Shown: positions 1-9,468 of the stretch, in pieces
Layout: the number at the start of each line of letters is the position of its first letter
Position numbering within the stretch: position 1 is the first letter of the stretch
Assembly (NCBI GenBank): GCA_023228195.1
Contig: JALOBR010000004.1
Span: 1 to 35,911, forward strand
Length of the DNA stretch: 35,911 bases
Reading direction: 5' to 3'
DNA from: Candidatus Omnitrophota bacterium
GTDB taxonomy: Bacteria; Omnitrophota; Gorgyraeia; Duberdicusellales; 4484-171
Notes under the pieces: model-generated
What the model was told of the DNA's origin: nothing
The model's database searches: none
What the model saw: only the letters and a program-made list of their open reading frames with translations
Position numbers and translations under genes: made by a program

Positions 1-357
1 GCCCTGGAACAAAACAGGGAAGTATTCGCTCTACCCGGAAAAATAGATTCACCCGTAAGCAAGGGTTCGCATATTCTTATTAAAGAAGGGGCAAAACTTG
101 TCGATTCTATCAATGATATACTTGAAGAATTGAATATTGAATTCGAGAATACCGAGACAAGTAAAAATACAATAAAACTTAAAAGTGATGAAACAATTGT
201 TTTTGATATAATCGGGAGTAGCGGTGCGCACCTTGAAGAAATAATATTAAAAAGCAAAATGGCACAATCATCCATAAACAGGATAATATTAAATTTACAG
301 CTAAACGGAGTAATTTCCGAAATCAAACCATCTTATTTCGCAAGGACAAAACTATGA
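1..357 (+). CDS. dprA: DNA processing protein DprA, C-terminal part (5' truncated)
   Basis: The reading frame is open from base 1 to the TGA at 355-357, giving the last 118 residues of a protein whose start lies outside the window. The first residues (ALEQNREVFALPGKID, then a GSHILIKEGAKLV stretch) match the end of the Rossmann-like DprA/Smf core, which loads RecA onto incoming single-stranded DNA. The remaining 75 or so residues look like the small winged-helix domain often found at the DprA C-terminus (a segment like ILKSKMAQSSINRIILNLQL followed by a short basic tail). The stop overlaps the topA start by four bases (ATGA), so the two are translationally coupled. The dprA-topA order is common in bacteria and supports the call. 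Confidence 0.88.
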   Translation, partial: ALEQNREVFALPGKIDSPVSKGSHILIKEGAKLVDSINDILEELNIEFENTETSKNTIKLKSDETIVFDIIGSSGAHLEEIILKSKMAQSSINRIILNLQLNGVISEIKPSYFARTKL

Positions 358-2360
358 GTAAATATCTGGTAATAGTTGAATCTCCTACCAAAGCTAAAAC
401 AATTCACGCTATTTTAGGGGCTGACTACGAAGTTACTTCGTCTATGGGGCATGTCGTGGATTTACCCCCAAAGAGAATTTCCGTAGATGTCGAGAATAAT
501 TTCCTTCCGCATTATAAAGTCATGCCCGGCAAAGAAAAAATAATAAAGCAGCTTAAAAAAAGCGCTAAAGGAAAAGAAATAATATACATAGCAACTGACC
601 CTGACCGGGAAGGCGAGGCTATCGGCTGGCATATACAAGAAAAATTAGCAAAAGAAGCTAATAAATTCTGCAGAATAACCTTCCATGAGATTACGGAGGA
701 AGCCCTAAAAGAAGCTTTTGCAAACCCTTCGACTCTTGACTTACATAAAGTTAATTCCCAAATTGCAAGGCGCGTCTTAGACAGAGTGGTTGGCTACAAC
801 CTTTCGCCGCTTTTGTGGAAAAAAATAGTAAGGGGATTATCTGCCGGCCGCGTTCAATCTGTTGCTTTGAAATTCATCGTTGACAGGGAAAAAGAAGTAA
901 AAGCTTTCATTCCTAAAACAACCTATTCTGTTTCCGCAACTTTTAGGGTAGGCGATGAAACGTTCTCTGCGAAACTTGAAAAATATAAAAATAATAAAGC
1001 AATATTTGAAACAAAAGAAGCAGCGCTTAAATGCATGGAAGAAATAAAAAATGAGCAATTCCTGGTCAAAGAAATAATAAAGAAACAATCAAAACGCAAT
1101 CCGCCGTCGCCGTTTACAACCTCACTGCTTCAGCAGGATGCCTTTAACAAACTGCGGTTTTCTTCACAGCGAACGATGATTGTTGCGCAAAAATTGTATG
1201 AAGGCATTCAGGTAAAAGAAACAATGGTCGGACTTATCACCTATATGCGTACCGATTCATTTGCGGTAAGCGACCGCGCCAAGGAAGAAACAAAGGAATT
1301 CATAATAAAAGAATTCGGAGAGGCTTATGCAACGAAAAAAGAATATAAATATAAAACTAAAAAATTAGCCCAGCTGGCACACGAAGCCATAAGACCAACG
1401 AGCGTACACAGGCTGGCGCGTGATGTCGCGCCATATGTCTCAGAGGAAGAGGCGAAACTTTACGATTTGATATGGAAGAGGTTTACGGCATCCCGGATGA
1501 GCGAAGCAATATCTGAAAGCACAAAGGCAATAATTACTTCGAACTTTTCTGAATTCATCGCCGAAGGCAGAAGAATAGTTTTCGAAGGATACCTTAAAGT
1601 ATTAGGGGTAGACGATGAAATTAAACTGCCGCAATTAAATGCCAAACAAGGTTTAGTATTGGAAAAATGTGAAATTTGCGAGCACACAACCAAGCCGCCC
1701 CCAAGATTTAATGACGCTTCTTTAGTAAAATTGCTGGAAGAAAAAGGAATAGGCAGGCCTTCTACCTATGCTCCGATAATTTATACTCTTCTTAAAAGAA
1801 ATTACATAAAAAGAGAGCGCAATGCGCTTCAACCTACTGACTTAGGTATAAAAGTAAGCGAGATGCTTGGAAAATATTTTTCTGAAATAATAAACGAAGA
1901 CTTTACCGCGCTAATGGAAGAAGAGCTTGATGAGGTCGAAGAAGGAAAAATAGAATGGCAAAAAATACTTAGTGACTTTTACCCGTCTTTCAAGGATAAA
2001 ATAGACAAAGCAAGCAGCCTGATTACAAAGGAGGTTGAGTTCTCCGAAAAGACTTGTCCGAAGTGCCAAAGCCCCCTTGTTATAAAATGGTCAAGACGCG
2101 GAAGATTTTTAAGCTGCTCAACATTTCCGCAATGCCGTTATGCGGAAAGCATAACAACAGAGGTGGCATGCCCGCTTTGCAAAGAAGGGAAGCTCATCGA
2201 ACGCAGGAATAAACGCGGACAGAATTTTTACGGTTGCTCGAAGTTTCCAAATTGCCGCTTTACATCCCGGCAGCTGCCACAGGCAGAAAACCCGGACGTA
2301 ATCACTGAAAAAAAACAAGGCAACGACGAAAATGACGGCATAACCGATATCGTTGAATAA
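354..2360 (+). CDS. topA: DNA topoisomerase I (type IA)
   Basis: This 668-residue protein relaxes negatively supercoiled DNA by breaking one strand through a tyrosine. The N-terminal Toprim domain has the opening LVIVESPTKAKTI and the acidic DPDREGEAIGWH motif. The catalytic tyrosine is Tyr297 in GLITYMRTDS. The GIGRPSTYAPII segment that follows PPPRFNDASLVK is typical of bacterial TopA. Two C-terminal topoisomerase zinc fingers are visible, one starting at Cys568/Cys571 and one at Cys606, each ending in a CSxFPxC pattern. E. coli TopA is longer because its C-terminal region is longer. The ATG at 354 overlaps the dprA stop, and AGGA lies just upstream. The gene ends 7 bases before the recombinase gene. 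Confidence 0.97.
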   Translation: MSKYLVIVESPTKAKTIHAILGADYEVTSSMGHVVDLPPKRISVDVENNFLPHYKVMPGKEKIIKQLKKSAKGKEIIYIATDPDREGEAIGWHIQEKLAKEANKFCRITFHEITEEALKEAFANPSTLDLHKVNSQIARRVLDRVVGYNLSPLLWKKIVRGLSAGRVQSVALKFIVDREKEVKAFIPKTTYSVSATFRVGDETFSAKLEKYKNNKAIFETKEAALKCMEEIKNEQFLVKEIIKKQSKRNPPSPFTTSLLQQDAFNKLRFSSQRTMIVAQKLYEGIQVKETMVGLITYMRTDSFAVSDRAKEETKEFIIKEFGEAYATKKEYKYKTKKLAQLAHEAIRPTSVHRLARDVAPYVSEEEAKLYDLIWKRFTASRMSEAISESTKAIITSNFSEFIAEGRRIVFEGYLKVLGVDDEIKLPQLNAKQGLVLEKCEICEHTTKPPPRFNDASLVKLLEEKGIGRPSTYAPIIYTLLKRNYIKRERNALQPTDLGIKVSEMLGKYFSEIINEDFTALMEEELDEVEEGKIEWQKILSDFYPSFKDKIDKASSLITKEVEFSEKTCPKCQSPLVIKWSRRGRFLSCSTFPQCRYAESITTEVACPLCKEGKLIERRNKRGQNFYGCSKFPNCRFTSRQLPQAENPDVITEKKQGNDENDGITDIVE

Positions 2361-2367
2361 AAACTAG

Positions 2368-3246
2368 ATGGTTCCTTTTTCTTATTATATAGATAAATTT
2401 CTTAACTACCTGGCAATAGAAAAAAACTATTCCAACCATACCATTACGAACTATCACATTGACCTTAAGGAATTCGAAAGCTTTCTCATAAACCACGACC
2501 CCAAAGACATAAAAGAAATCGATTATTTTATTTTACGTAAATTCTTATCGCTGCTTTCTGAAAAAAATTTGAATAAACGCACGGTTTCAAGAAAAATATC
2601 TACGTTAAAAAGCTTTTTTAAGTTTATGGTCAGGGAGGAAGAGATAAAAAACAATCCGGCGAATTCTCTTATTTACCCCCGCCTGGACAAGAATCTTCCG
2701 GTATTTTTGACGGAAGAGCAGGTTGCAAAAATAATAAATCTGCCGAAAGAAAACTCGCTTCTTAGCTTACGGGATAAATCAATCCTGGAAACTCTTTATT
2801 CTACCGGAGCAAGAGTATCTGAATTGGCTAATCTTAGAATAGGCAACGTTGACTTAATAAGCGGAATAATAAAAGTAATGGGAAAAGGAAGAAAAGAAAG
2901 GCTTCTCCCGTTAGGAGAACCCGCTCTTTTAAGTATTAAAAATTATCTGGATAAACGTAGCGACAAAAACCCCTCGCTATTTATAAATAGAAATTGCGGC
3001 TCGTTAACCGACAGAGGAATACGGCTAATCGTAGATAAATACATCCGCCAGGCGGCAACGAATTTGAGGGTTTCACCGCACACCTTCCGGCATTCATTCG
3101 CAACGCACCTTTTAAACAGAGGGGCGGATTTACGAAGCGTTCAGGAATTACTGGGTCATTCCAGCATAGCCACCACGCAGGTTTATACTCACTTAACCAT
3201 AGATACCCTAAAAAAGGTTTACGATAAGGCACACCCCAGAGCATAA
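2368..3246 (+). CDS. xerC: Tyrosine recombinase XerC/XerD
   Basis: At 292 residues this has the usual Xer length. An N-terminal SAM-like core-binding domain (about residues 1-90) precedes the catalytic domain. The full catalytic set is visible: Arg149 (TGARVSEL), Lys173 in the beta-hairpin (MGKGRKER), His238 and Arg241 (HTFRHSFATH), His264 (LGHSS) and the nucleophile Tyr273 (TQVYTHL). Such enzymes resolve chromosome dimers at dif sites. Position directly after topA favours XerC, but XerC and XerD cannot be separated by eye, and a genome with one Xer (XerH-like) is possible. No mobile-element genes or attachment sites flank it, which argues against a phage integrase. Confidence 0.93.
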   Translation: MVPFSYYIDKFLNYLAIEKNYSNHTITNYHIDLKEFESFLINHDPKDIKEIDYFILRKFLSLLSEKNLNKRTVSRKISTLKSFFKFMVREEEIKNNPANSLIYPRLDKNLPVFLTEEQVAKIINLPKENSLLSLRDKSILETLYSTGARVSELANLRIGNVDLISGIIKVMGKGRKERLLPLGEPALLSIKNYLDKRSDKNPSLFINRNCGSLTDRGIRLIVDKYIRQAATNLRVSPHTFRHSFATHLLNRGADLRSVQELLGHSSIATTQVYTHLTIDTLKKVYDKAHPRA

Positions 3247-3250
3247 AATT

Positions 3251-4531
3251 ATGGAATATTTATTTTTTCTAATTTACGACATAGTGTTCATCGTAGGATT
3301 AAGCATCTACCTGCCTTTTTATATCCGAAGGAAAAAAATTAATCTATCCGCCCTTAAACAAAAAATGGCACTTATCGGCCGTTCGGATTTAGGGCAGCAG
3401 AACACTATATGGATTCACGTTGTAAGCGTCGGTGAATTAAATTTAATAGAAAAATTAGCCAAAAGGATGCATGAGCTTTTCAATTATGAAATAATAATCA
3501 CAACCACAACCCTTAGCGCTAATTCGCTGGCCAGAAAAAAATACGCTAAATTTGCTAAAATATTTTTCTTTCCGTTCGATATATCTTTTGTCATAAACAA
3601 GATAATCAAAGAATTCCGTCCTAAAATATTTATAGCAGCAGAGACAGAACTATGGCCAAATCTTTTTTACCGGCTTAAAAGGAAAAATATCCCTATTGTA
3701 ATAGTAAATGCCAGGATATCCGACAGGGCATTTGCGCGTTATAAAATAATACGTCCGTTTATGCGTAAAACTTTAGAAAAATGCAGCTACATTGGAACAC
3801 AAAATGAATCTTATAGGGACAGATTCATTTATCTTGGCGCAAACCCACAGACGACGATAGTAAGCGGAAACATGAAATTCGAAAGCCTGGATATTAACGA
3901 AAATCAACTGAGTTATTTTCGGAAAAAATATCTGAATTTGTTAAAACGGGAGAATTCATGTTTAATTGTGGCCGGCAGCACACACTATCCGGAAGAAGAA
4001 AGCTTGGCTATCGCATATAAAGAGCTAAGCGCTTTAAAGAAAAATGTTTCTTTGGTTATCGCGCCAAGGCATCCTGAAAGAATACCGGCAATAGAAAAAA
4101 TTATCAAATCGTACGGTTTCAACCCTATAAAATTAAGCACTGTAAGCGGGACAATTCAACAGAACAACAATATTTTCCTCCTGGATACCATGGGCGAACT
4201 GTTGTATCTTTATAGTTTTTCGGATATTTCTTTTGTCGGAGGAAGCCTCTCTAATTACGGCGGGCACAATATACTTGAACCGATATTTTTTTTAAAACCT
4301 ACGCTATTCGGACCAAACATGGAAAATTTTCAGGATATAAAAGAAATAATACTCAAAAATAAAGCGGGAATGCAGATAAAAGATCAAGAAGAATTTAAAG
4401 AAAAACTACTTCAACTGATAGATAACAGCTCCTTACGAAAAGAACTTTCTCTTAATTGCGCTAAAGTGTTTGAAGAAGAACGCAAAAGCTTGGATGAAAA
4501 TTTAAAAATAATATTACAATGCGTAAACTAA
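3251..4531 (+). CDS. waaA: 3-deoxy-D-manno-octulosonic acid (Kdo) transferase
   Basis: This 426-residue GT30 enzyme transfers Kdo from CMP-Kdo to lipid IV-A on the inner face of the cytoplasmic membrane. A hydrophobic N-terminal anchor (about residues 3-25) is followed by a basic patch (RRKK). The catalytic glutamate is Glu62 in the WIHVVSVGE motif, and the second hallmark, ETELWPN, follows. The C-terminal Rossmann domain contains VAGSTHYPEE, APRHPER and the donor-site-like GGSLSNYGGHNILEP. Whether it adds one or two Kdo residues cannot be told from sequence. It starts 4 bases after the recombinase stop and overlaps lpxK by 13 bases, so it belongs to a lipid A/core operon. Confidence 0.96.
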   Translation: MEYLFFLIYDIVFIVGLSIYLPFYIRRKKINLSALKQKMALIGRSDLGQQNTIWIHVVSVGELNLIEKLAKRMHELFNYEIIITTTTLSANSLARKKYAKFAKIFFFPFDISFVINKIIKEFRPKIFIAAETELWPNLFYRLKRKNIPIVIVNARISDRAFARYKIIRPFMRKTLEKCSYIGTQNESYRDRFIYLGANPQTTIVSGNMKFESLDINENQLSYFRKKYLNLLKRENSCLIVAGSTHYPEEESLAIAYKELSALKKNVSLVIAPRHPERIPAIEKIIKSYGFNPIKLSTVSGTIQQNNNIFLLDTMGELLYLYSFSDISFVGGSLSNYGGHNILEPIFFLKPTLFGPNMENFQDIKEIILKNKAGMQIKDQEEFKEKLLQLIDNSSLRKELSLNCAKVFEEERKSLDENLKIILQCVN

Positions 4532-5526
4532 AAGAGCGATACGTAAATTTTCTCGAAAAAGATAGGAAGGACACAATTGAGAAAATTATTTATTTTTTTC
4601 TTTTTTTACTTTCGGTAGTTTATGGTGCCATTGTAACTTGCAGAAATTTTCTTTATAATAAAGATTTATTTAAAACATATAAATGCCATGGCAAGCTGAT
4701 AAGCATCGGGAATATTTCCTGGGGCGGAAGCGGCAAAACCACACTTTCATTCTTTCTTTATCAAAAACTTGCGTCTGGATTGAAAGTTGCGGTTTTACGA
4801 CGAGGCTATGGCTCTGACGAGGAAAAAATGTTTAAAGAAAAGAATATGAAAGTTTTTACATCAATAAACCGAGTTGGGCTCACAAAGAAACTTTCGGATA
4901 AATTCGATTTATTTATCCTGGATGATGGGTTCCAATACCGCAAACTATTCCGCGATGTAAACATTCTGGTTATGGCTGCACGCGAATTAAAGATGAAAAT
5001 ACGGCTGCTTCCTGCCGGGCCATTCCGAGAACCACTAAGCGCCCTTAAGCGCGCCGACATTCTAATAATCAACCACAAAAAAGAAATTAAATCCATCGAT
5101 GGTCTGACAAGCAGGCTGCAATTGCGCTTTAAGCAGCTATCCATATACACATCAGAATACAAGTTTAAAAAAATTACGGATACAAACAATAACCAAATTG
5201 ATTTGGAAGTGATAAAAGAAAAAAAAGTTGCCGCGGTCACAGGAATAGGCTATCCTCAGGGATTTTTTAATAAGTTAGAAGAGACCGGAATAAAAATTTG
5301 CAAAAAGATAACTTATCCCGATCATCACAACTTAACTATCGGGGAATTTAGCTCTTTGCAGGAAAATCTCATTAAGGAAGGCATACGGGATGTCCTTATC
5401 ACCGGAAAAGATAAATATCACCTGCCGGCGATAGATTCAAAGATAAATTTTTATATTTTCGATATAGAGATGGGGATATCGGAAGAAAAAAAATTCCTGG
5501 AAGACTTGCGAAACAGACTAAAGTAA
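4519..5526 (+). CDS. lpxK: Tetraacyldisaccharide 4'-kinase
   Basis: This enzyme phosphorylates the 4' position of the lipid A disaccharide, giving lipid IV-A, the acceptor used by the neighbouring WaaA. At 335 residues it has the usual LpxK length. A hydrophobic N-terminal segment (about residues 22-40) is the membrane anchor. The Walker A motif is GGSGKTT at residues 69-75, where most LpxK proteins have GGTGKTP, and the family hallmark DDGFQYRKL follows. A GPFREP segment and an ITGKDKYH-like stretch near the C-terminus also match the family. The ATG lies inside the end of waaA, so the two are probably translationally coupled. The next gene begins 2 bases after its stop. Confidence 0.95.
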   Translation: MRKLKERYVNFLEKDRKDTIEKIIYFFLFLLSVVYGAIVTCRNFLYNKDLFKTYKCHGKLISIGNISWGGSGKTTLSFFLYQKLASGLKVAVLRRGYGSDEEKMFKEKNMKVFTSINRVGLTKKLSDKFDLFILDDGFQYRKLFRDVNILVMAARELKMKIRLLPAGPFREPLSALKRADILIINHKKEIKSIDGLTSRLQLRFKQLSIYTSEYKFKKITDTNNNQIDLEVIKEKKVAAVTGIGYPQGFFNKLEETGIKICKKITYPDHHNLTIGEFSSLQENLIKEGIRDVLITGKDKYHLPAIDSKINFYIFDIEMGISEEKKFLEDLRNRLK

Positions 5527-5528
5527 AT

Positions 5529-7334
5529 ATGTACTATTTAGCCAAGCTCATACAAAAAACTCTGGAAAAATTGCCGTTAGGTTTGTGTTTACTGCTGGGG
5601 GAATTAATAGGTTTTATTCTATCCTTAAACAGGAAAAAATGGGAAATTGCTTTTAAAAACATAAAGTCGGTATTTCCGCATAAAACGAACCGGGAGATTA
5701 AAGCTATAGCTGCGCGTACCTATCGTAATTTCGGATTAGGCCTCATCGAAAGCCTAATAGCCACAAAGCTATACCGTCATGTTGAACTTCGGGGAAAAGA
5801 AAATATAGAGAGCGACGGCGGGGTTTTAGTTGCAATACACGAAGGCAGCTGGGAACTCTATAATTTCTTTATTGCAAAAGAGTTAAAGTACAAGATGTTT
5901 GCGAAAGAACAAAAACAAAAAAACTTCGATAAGTTTTTAAGCGAATTAAGAGAAAAATATTCACTCGGGGTCTGTTTCACGTTAAAAAAAGCCATAAAGG
6001 CCATTTACGATGGCTTTCTTGTCGGCATGGTTATCGACCATGGCGCAGAAGACAACGCTTTAATCGTAGACTTTTTTTCGCACTCTGTGCCGACGCCAAA
6101 AGGGGCAGTATATCTTGCAAAAAAGCTGAACAAAAAAATATATCCGTGTTTTGGTTACAGGAAAAAAGGGTTTTCGCATGTAATTGAAATAGGGAAACCG
6201 ATAGACCCTGTTAATTTGGATGAATACGCAATCTTGTCTAAACTTAATAAAATATACGAAAAGCATCTTGAGACGCATCCCTGGGAATATCTTTGGTTCT
6301 ATAAAAGGTTCAAACGAAAAAAGGATATAGACATATTAATACTTAGCGACGGAAAAGCCGGACACCTAAAACAATCCCAGGCATTCTTATCTATTTTAAA
6401 AGAAGACCACCCCATAGTGCGAAGCCAGGTTATAGAAATCAAACCAACCGGTAAAACCACAAGATTTATTTCTGAAATTTGCGCTTTTTTTGCGGGAAAA
6501 CATTGCCTTGGCTGCGGCAGCTGCCTAGCCCAAGCGCTTGACAAAGGAACACTTAAAAAAGTAAAAGAAGCGTACGCTGATATAGTAATTTCTACCGGAA
6601 GCGGGGTGGCTTACCTAAACCGGATAATTGCAGGAACCTTAGGAGCAAAATCAGTTGTAATACTACGCCCGAATACACCTCTTAGGAAATTTGATTTAAG
6701 CGTAATTCCTTCACATGATCGCATAGACGCAAATAATGCCGTTATAATTAAAGGCGCGCTTTCTTATCCGGAAGGCGTTGATGAAAAAACAAAGAATTGT
6801 AGGAATTTTTTTAAATTAGATTCCAGCAAAAAGATTTCATTCTTTGCCGGAGGATATCTGTCCGACAAAAAAACATATTTTGAAAATTTACAATTATTTC
6901 TCCGCGAACTAAAAAAGTTTTCATCTAAAAATAATTTTAAATTACTCATAAGCGCATCCCGCAGGACACAAAAAGAAATAGAGGAATTAATTGAAAAAGA
7001 ACTTCGTAGTTTCAAAAACTCTGAAGCAATCGTAATCCCAAGCAGAGAAAATCATGATTTTGTATTTGAAGGATTCGTAAACCTTTCAGAAATGGTTTTT
7101 GTAAGCAGCGAAAGCATCTCCATGATCTCTGAAGTATTAGCGTTAAAAAAACCCTGCGTCTGCGTACTTCTCGAACAATACGTAGATAAACATAAAGTTT
7201 TCCTGCAATCGCTAGAAAAAGATGTATTTTTTTCAGATAAACCATATAATATAGATGGCATTAAGCCAATAACTTCATCTATTTTCGAAAACAATAAAAC
7301 TGTTATAAAAGAAGCAATTAGAAAATTATTCTAA
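5529..7334 (+). CDS. LpxL/HtrB-like lipid A acyltransferase fused to an ELM1-like (DUF1022) domain
   Basis: One uninterrupted 601-residue frame holds two domains. Residues 1 to about 260 are an LpxL/HtrB-type acyltransferase, with a hydrophobic N-terminus and the catalytic HX4E motif (His104 to Glu109 in IHEGSWE). It probably adds a secondary acyl chain to Kdo-lipid A. From about residue 266 a second domain begins (DILILSDGKAGHLKQSQ). It has the features of the bacterial ELM1-like/COG3660 family: VVILRPNTPLRKFDL, IPSHDR, FAGGYLSDKK, and a late SESISMISEVLALKKPC stretch resembling a GT-B nucleotide-sugar site. A CLGCGSC cluster lies near residue 335. The ELM1-like role is unknown; a glycosyltransferase-like envelope function is inferred. 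I see no frameshift or composition break at the junction. Confidence 0.85.
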   Translation: MYYLAKLIQKTLEKLPLGLCLLLGELIGFILSLNRKKWEIAFKNIKSVFPHKTNREIKAIAARTYRNFGLGLIESLIATKLYRHVELRGKENIESDGGVLVAIHEGSWELYNFFIAKELKYKMFAKEQKQKNFDKFLSELREKYSLGVCFTLKKAIKAIYDGFLVGMVIDHGAEDNALIVDFFSHSVPTPKGAVYLAKKLNKKIYPCFGYRKKGFSHVIEIGKPIDPVNLDEYAILSKLNKIYEKHLETHPWEYLWFYKRFKRKKDIDILILSDGKAGHLKQSQAFLSILKEDHPIVRSQVIEIKPTGKTTRFISEICAFFAGKHCLGCGSCLAQALDKGTLKKVKEAYADIVISTGSGVAYLNRIIAGTLGAKSVVILRPNTPLRKFDLSVIPSHDRIDANNAVIIKGALSYPEGVDEKTKNCRNFFKLDSSKKISFFAGGYLSDKKTYFENLQLFLRELKKFSSKNNFKLLISASRRTQKEIEELIEKELRSFKNSEAIVIPSRENHDFVFEGFVNLSEMVFVSSESISMISEVLALKKPCVCVLLEQYVDKHKVFLQSLEKDVFFSDKPYNIDGIKPITSSIFENNKTVIKEAIRKLF

Positions 7335-7361
7335 TTAACTCACTAGAGGAGAAAGAATCTC

Positions 7362-9455
7362 ATGCGCATAATGCAAATTTTACCACGTATGGAGGTTGGC
7401 GGAGTTGAACGCGGAGTCCTTGACCTGGCTACTTATTTCAAAAAAACGCAAGCCGCAGGTTTAGACGCTGACATAGAAAATATTGTCATAAGTGGGGGCG
7501 GACGGCTAATAAAAGAGCTGGAAAAAGATGGCATCACCCATTATGAACTTTCCGTATATAAAAAATCACTTTTTTCTTTGTTTCTTATCCCTAAACTGAA
7601 AAAAATAATAAATAAAGAAAAAATAAACATTATACATGCACGCTCAAGAGTTCCCGGATGGCTAAGTTTCTTTGCTTCCAGAGGAAAAAATGCTTGCTTT
7701 GTTACCACAATTCATGGAATTTACAAAAACAAATGGTCCAGCGAAGTCATGGGATGGGGGAAATTTGTAATTTGCCCATCGCGAGCTGTCGCGCGGCATA
7801 TGAAAGAGAAATTCTTTGTGCCGGAAGAAAAAATCGTTATTATTAACCGCTGGGTTAACTTAAATAAATTCAAATTTACTGAAAGCAGCAAGCGAAAACA
7901 AAGCAATACCATTGTAAGCATAGGAAGGATATCGCCTTCTAAAGGTTACGAATACCTGATAGAAGGCTTTAAGAAAGTCATACGTCAAAATCCTTATTTA
8001 AAACTTAAGATAGTAGGCGCTCCGGATCAAACAAAAATGGATTATTTCCAGCACTTAAAAACGCTGGTTAACCGTTTTTCCTTAAGTCATAACGTGGAAT
8101 TTTCTGGATTCAGGCAAGACATTGAAAACGTGCTTAGCGAAGCAAAAATAGCGGTATCTTCGTCCGTAATAGACGAAGCCTTTCCAAGAGCAGTGCTTGA
8201 AGCATCAGCCTGCGGTATACCGATAATTGCGACAGAAGTCGGAGGAGTGTCCGAAATAATCGAAAACGAAATAAACGGCATAATGGTTGAACCAAAAAAT
8301 AGCGAAGCAATAGCCAGAGCCATATTGAGGCTAACAGATGATACAACCTTGGCCGATACAATTGCTCAAAAAGGCAGAGAAAAAATCGAGAAAATGTACT
8401 CAATGGAAAAATCCCTTAAAGAAACAGCTCAAGTCTACAAACAAGCCTTGAGCCTAAAACGTATTTTAGCAATTAAAACTTCTTCCCTCGGAGACATCAT
8501 CCTTGCAATACCGTCATTTAAAGCCCTAAAAGAAAATTTTCCAGAAGGAAAGGTCAGCGTACTCGTCCTTAAAAAGTATGCCTCCATCCTTTACGGCTGC
8601 CCTTATGTCGATGAAATAATAACGCTGGAAAATGATTACAAGCGCCTGAAAAACATTTTATCAATCGCTAAGGATTTACGTAGACATTCTTTTGACTATA
8701 TTATAGACCTGCAAAATAACCGCGCATCTCACTTGATTTCTTTTTTAACCTTTCCTCAATATTCATTCGGCTATTTGCGTAAATGGGGAGTACTGCTTAC
8801 AAAACACATAAGATACATCCGCAACCTTGATCCGCTTTCCTCCCAGGAAAAAATTCTGGAACTTATCGGCATTCGCATCAAAGAAAAGAAATTAACTTTT
8901 TGGGATATAAAAACAGATGTTTCAGAAAAAATTTTTGGAAGCGAAAAGAACTTAATCGGGATAAATATCTCCGCTTCAAAGCGCTGGCTTACCAAAAACT
9001 GGCCGGTAAATCACATAAAATCGCTTATTGAACTCATAAATAAAAATCTACCCGCATATAAAATCGTTCTACTGGGAGATTCTGACAGCAAAACAACCGT
9101 TACGGAGATAGAATCAACCACAATAAGAGCGTCTTTTAATTTATGCGGCAAAACAAACCTGCAGGATTTGCCGTCAATAATCAAGAAACTACAAGTTTTT
9201 GTTACTCCCGACACAGCCACACTTCATCTGGCGCAGGCGCTAAATGTACCTACAATCGGCCTCTTCGGCCCGACAGACCCGAGCCGTCATACCGTAAAAA
9301 GTAAAAATCTTTATATAATATGCAAAGAACTTCTTTGTTCTTTTTGTTACAATCCTAAGTGTAAGCTTGACAAGATAAATTTGTGTATGGAAAAAATATC
9401 TGCACAAGAAGTGTTCTCGCAAATCAAAGAAATAACCACATTAGAAAAATCTTAA
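7362..9455 (+). CDS. Fused glycosyltransferase: GT4 domain followed by GT9 (heptosyltransferase-like) domain
   Basis: This 697-residue protein joins two GT-B enzymes. Residues 1-365 are a GT4 retaining transferase, with the N-terminal MQILPRMEVGGVERGV loop, the second-domain start VSIGRISPSKGYEYLI and the donor-site motif EAFPRAVLEASACGIPIIATEVGG. From Arg367 a complete GT9 unit begins (RILAIKTSSLGDIILAIPSFKAL), with NISASKRWLTKNWP and the late TPDTATLHLAQALNVPTIGLFGPTDP. The GT9 end carries a cysteine cluster (CKELLCSFC, then NPKC and NLCM). It probably adds two successive sugars to the LPS core or a surface glycan. An AGGAG ribosome site at 7347-7351 sits 10 bases before the ATG. Substrates cannot be read from sequence. 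Confidence 0.87.
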   Translation: MRIMQILPRMEVGGVERGVLDLATYFKKTQAAGLDADIENIVISGGGRLIKELEKDGITHYELSVYKKSLFSLFLIPKLKKIINKEKINIIHARSRVPGWLSFFASRGKNACFVTTIHGIYKNKWSSEVMGWGKFVICPSRAVARHMKEKFFVPEEKIVIINRWVNLNKFKFTESSKRKQSNTIVSIGRISPSKGYEYLIEGFKKVIRQNPYLKLKIVGAPDQTKMDYFQHLKTLVNRFSLSHNVEFSGFRQDIENVLSEAKIAVSSSVIDEAFPRAVLEASACGIPIIATEVGGVSEIIENEINGIMVEPKNSEAIARAILRLTDDTTLADTIAQKGREKIEKMYSMEKSLKETAQVYKQALSLKRILAIKTSSLGDIILAIPSFKALKENFPEGKVSVLVLKKYASILYGCPYVDEIITLENDYKRLKNILSIAKDLRRHSFDYIIDLQNNRASHLISFLTFPQYSFGYLRKWGVLLTKHIRYIRNLDPLSSQEKILELIGIRIKEKKLTFWDIKTDVSEKIFGSEKNLIGINISASKRWLTKNWPVNHIKSLIELINKNLPAYKIVLLGDSDSKTTVTEIESTTIRASFNLCGKTNLQDLPSIIKKLQVFVTPDTATLHLAQALNVPTIGLFGPTDPSRHTVKSKNLYIICKELLCSFCYNPKCKLDKINLCMEKISAQEVFSQIKEITTLEKS

Positions 9456-9468
9456 AAATAGGTAAAAG

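Noticed and set aside
2368..3246. Phage or integron integrase
   Set aside because: No attachment-site repeats, phage genes or cassette genes are nearby; the dprA-topA context and size fit a housekeeping Xer protein.
4806..5240. Antisense open frame inside lpxK (and similar minus-strand frames elsewhere)
   Set aside because: They lie opposite well-supported genes, have low-complexity translations, and lack ribosome sites or family motifs.
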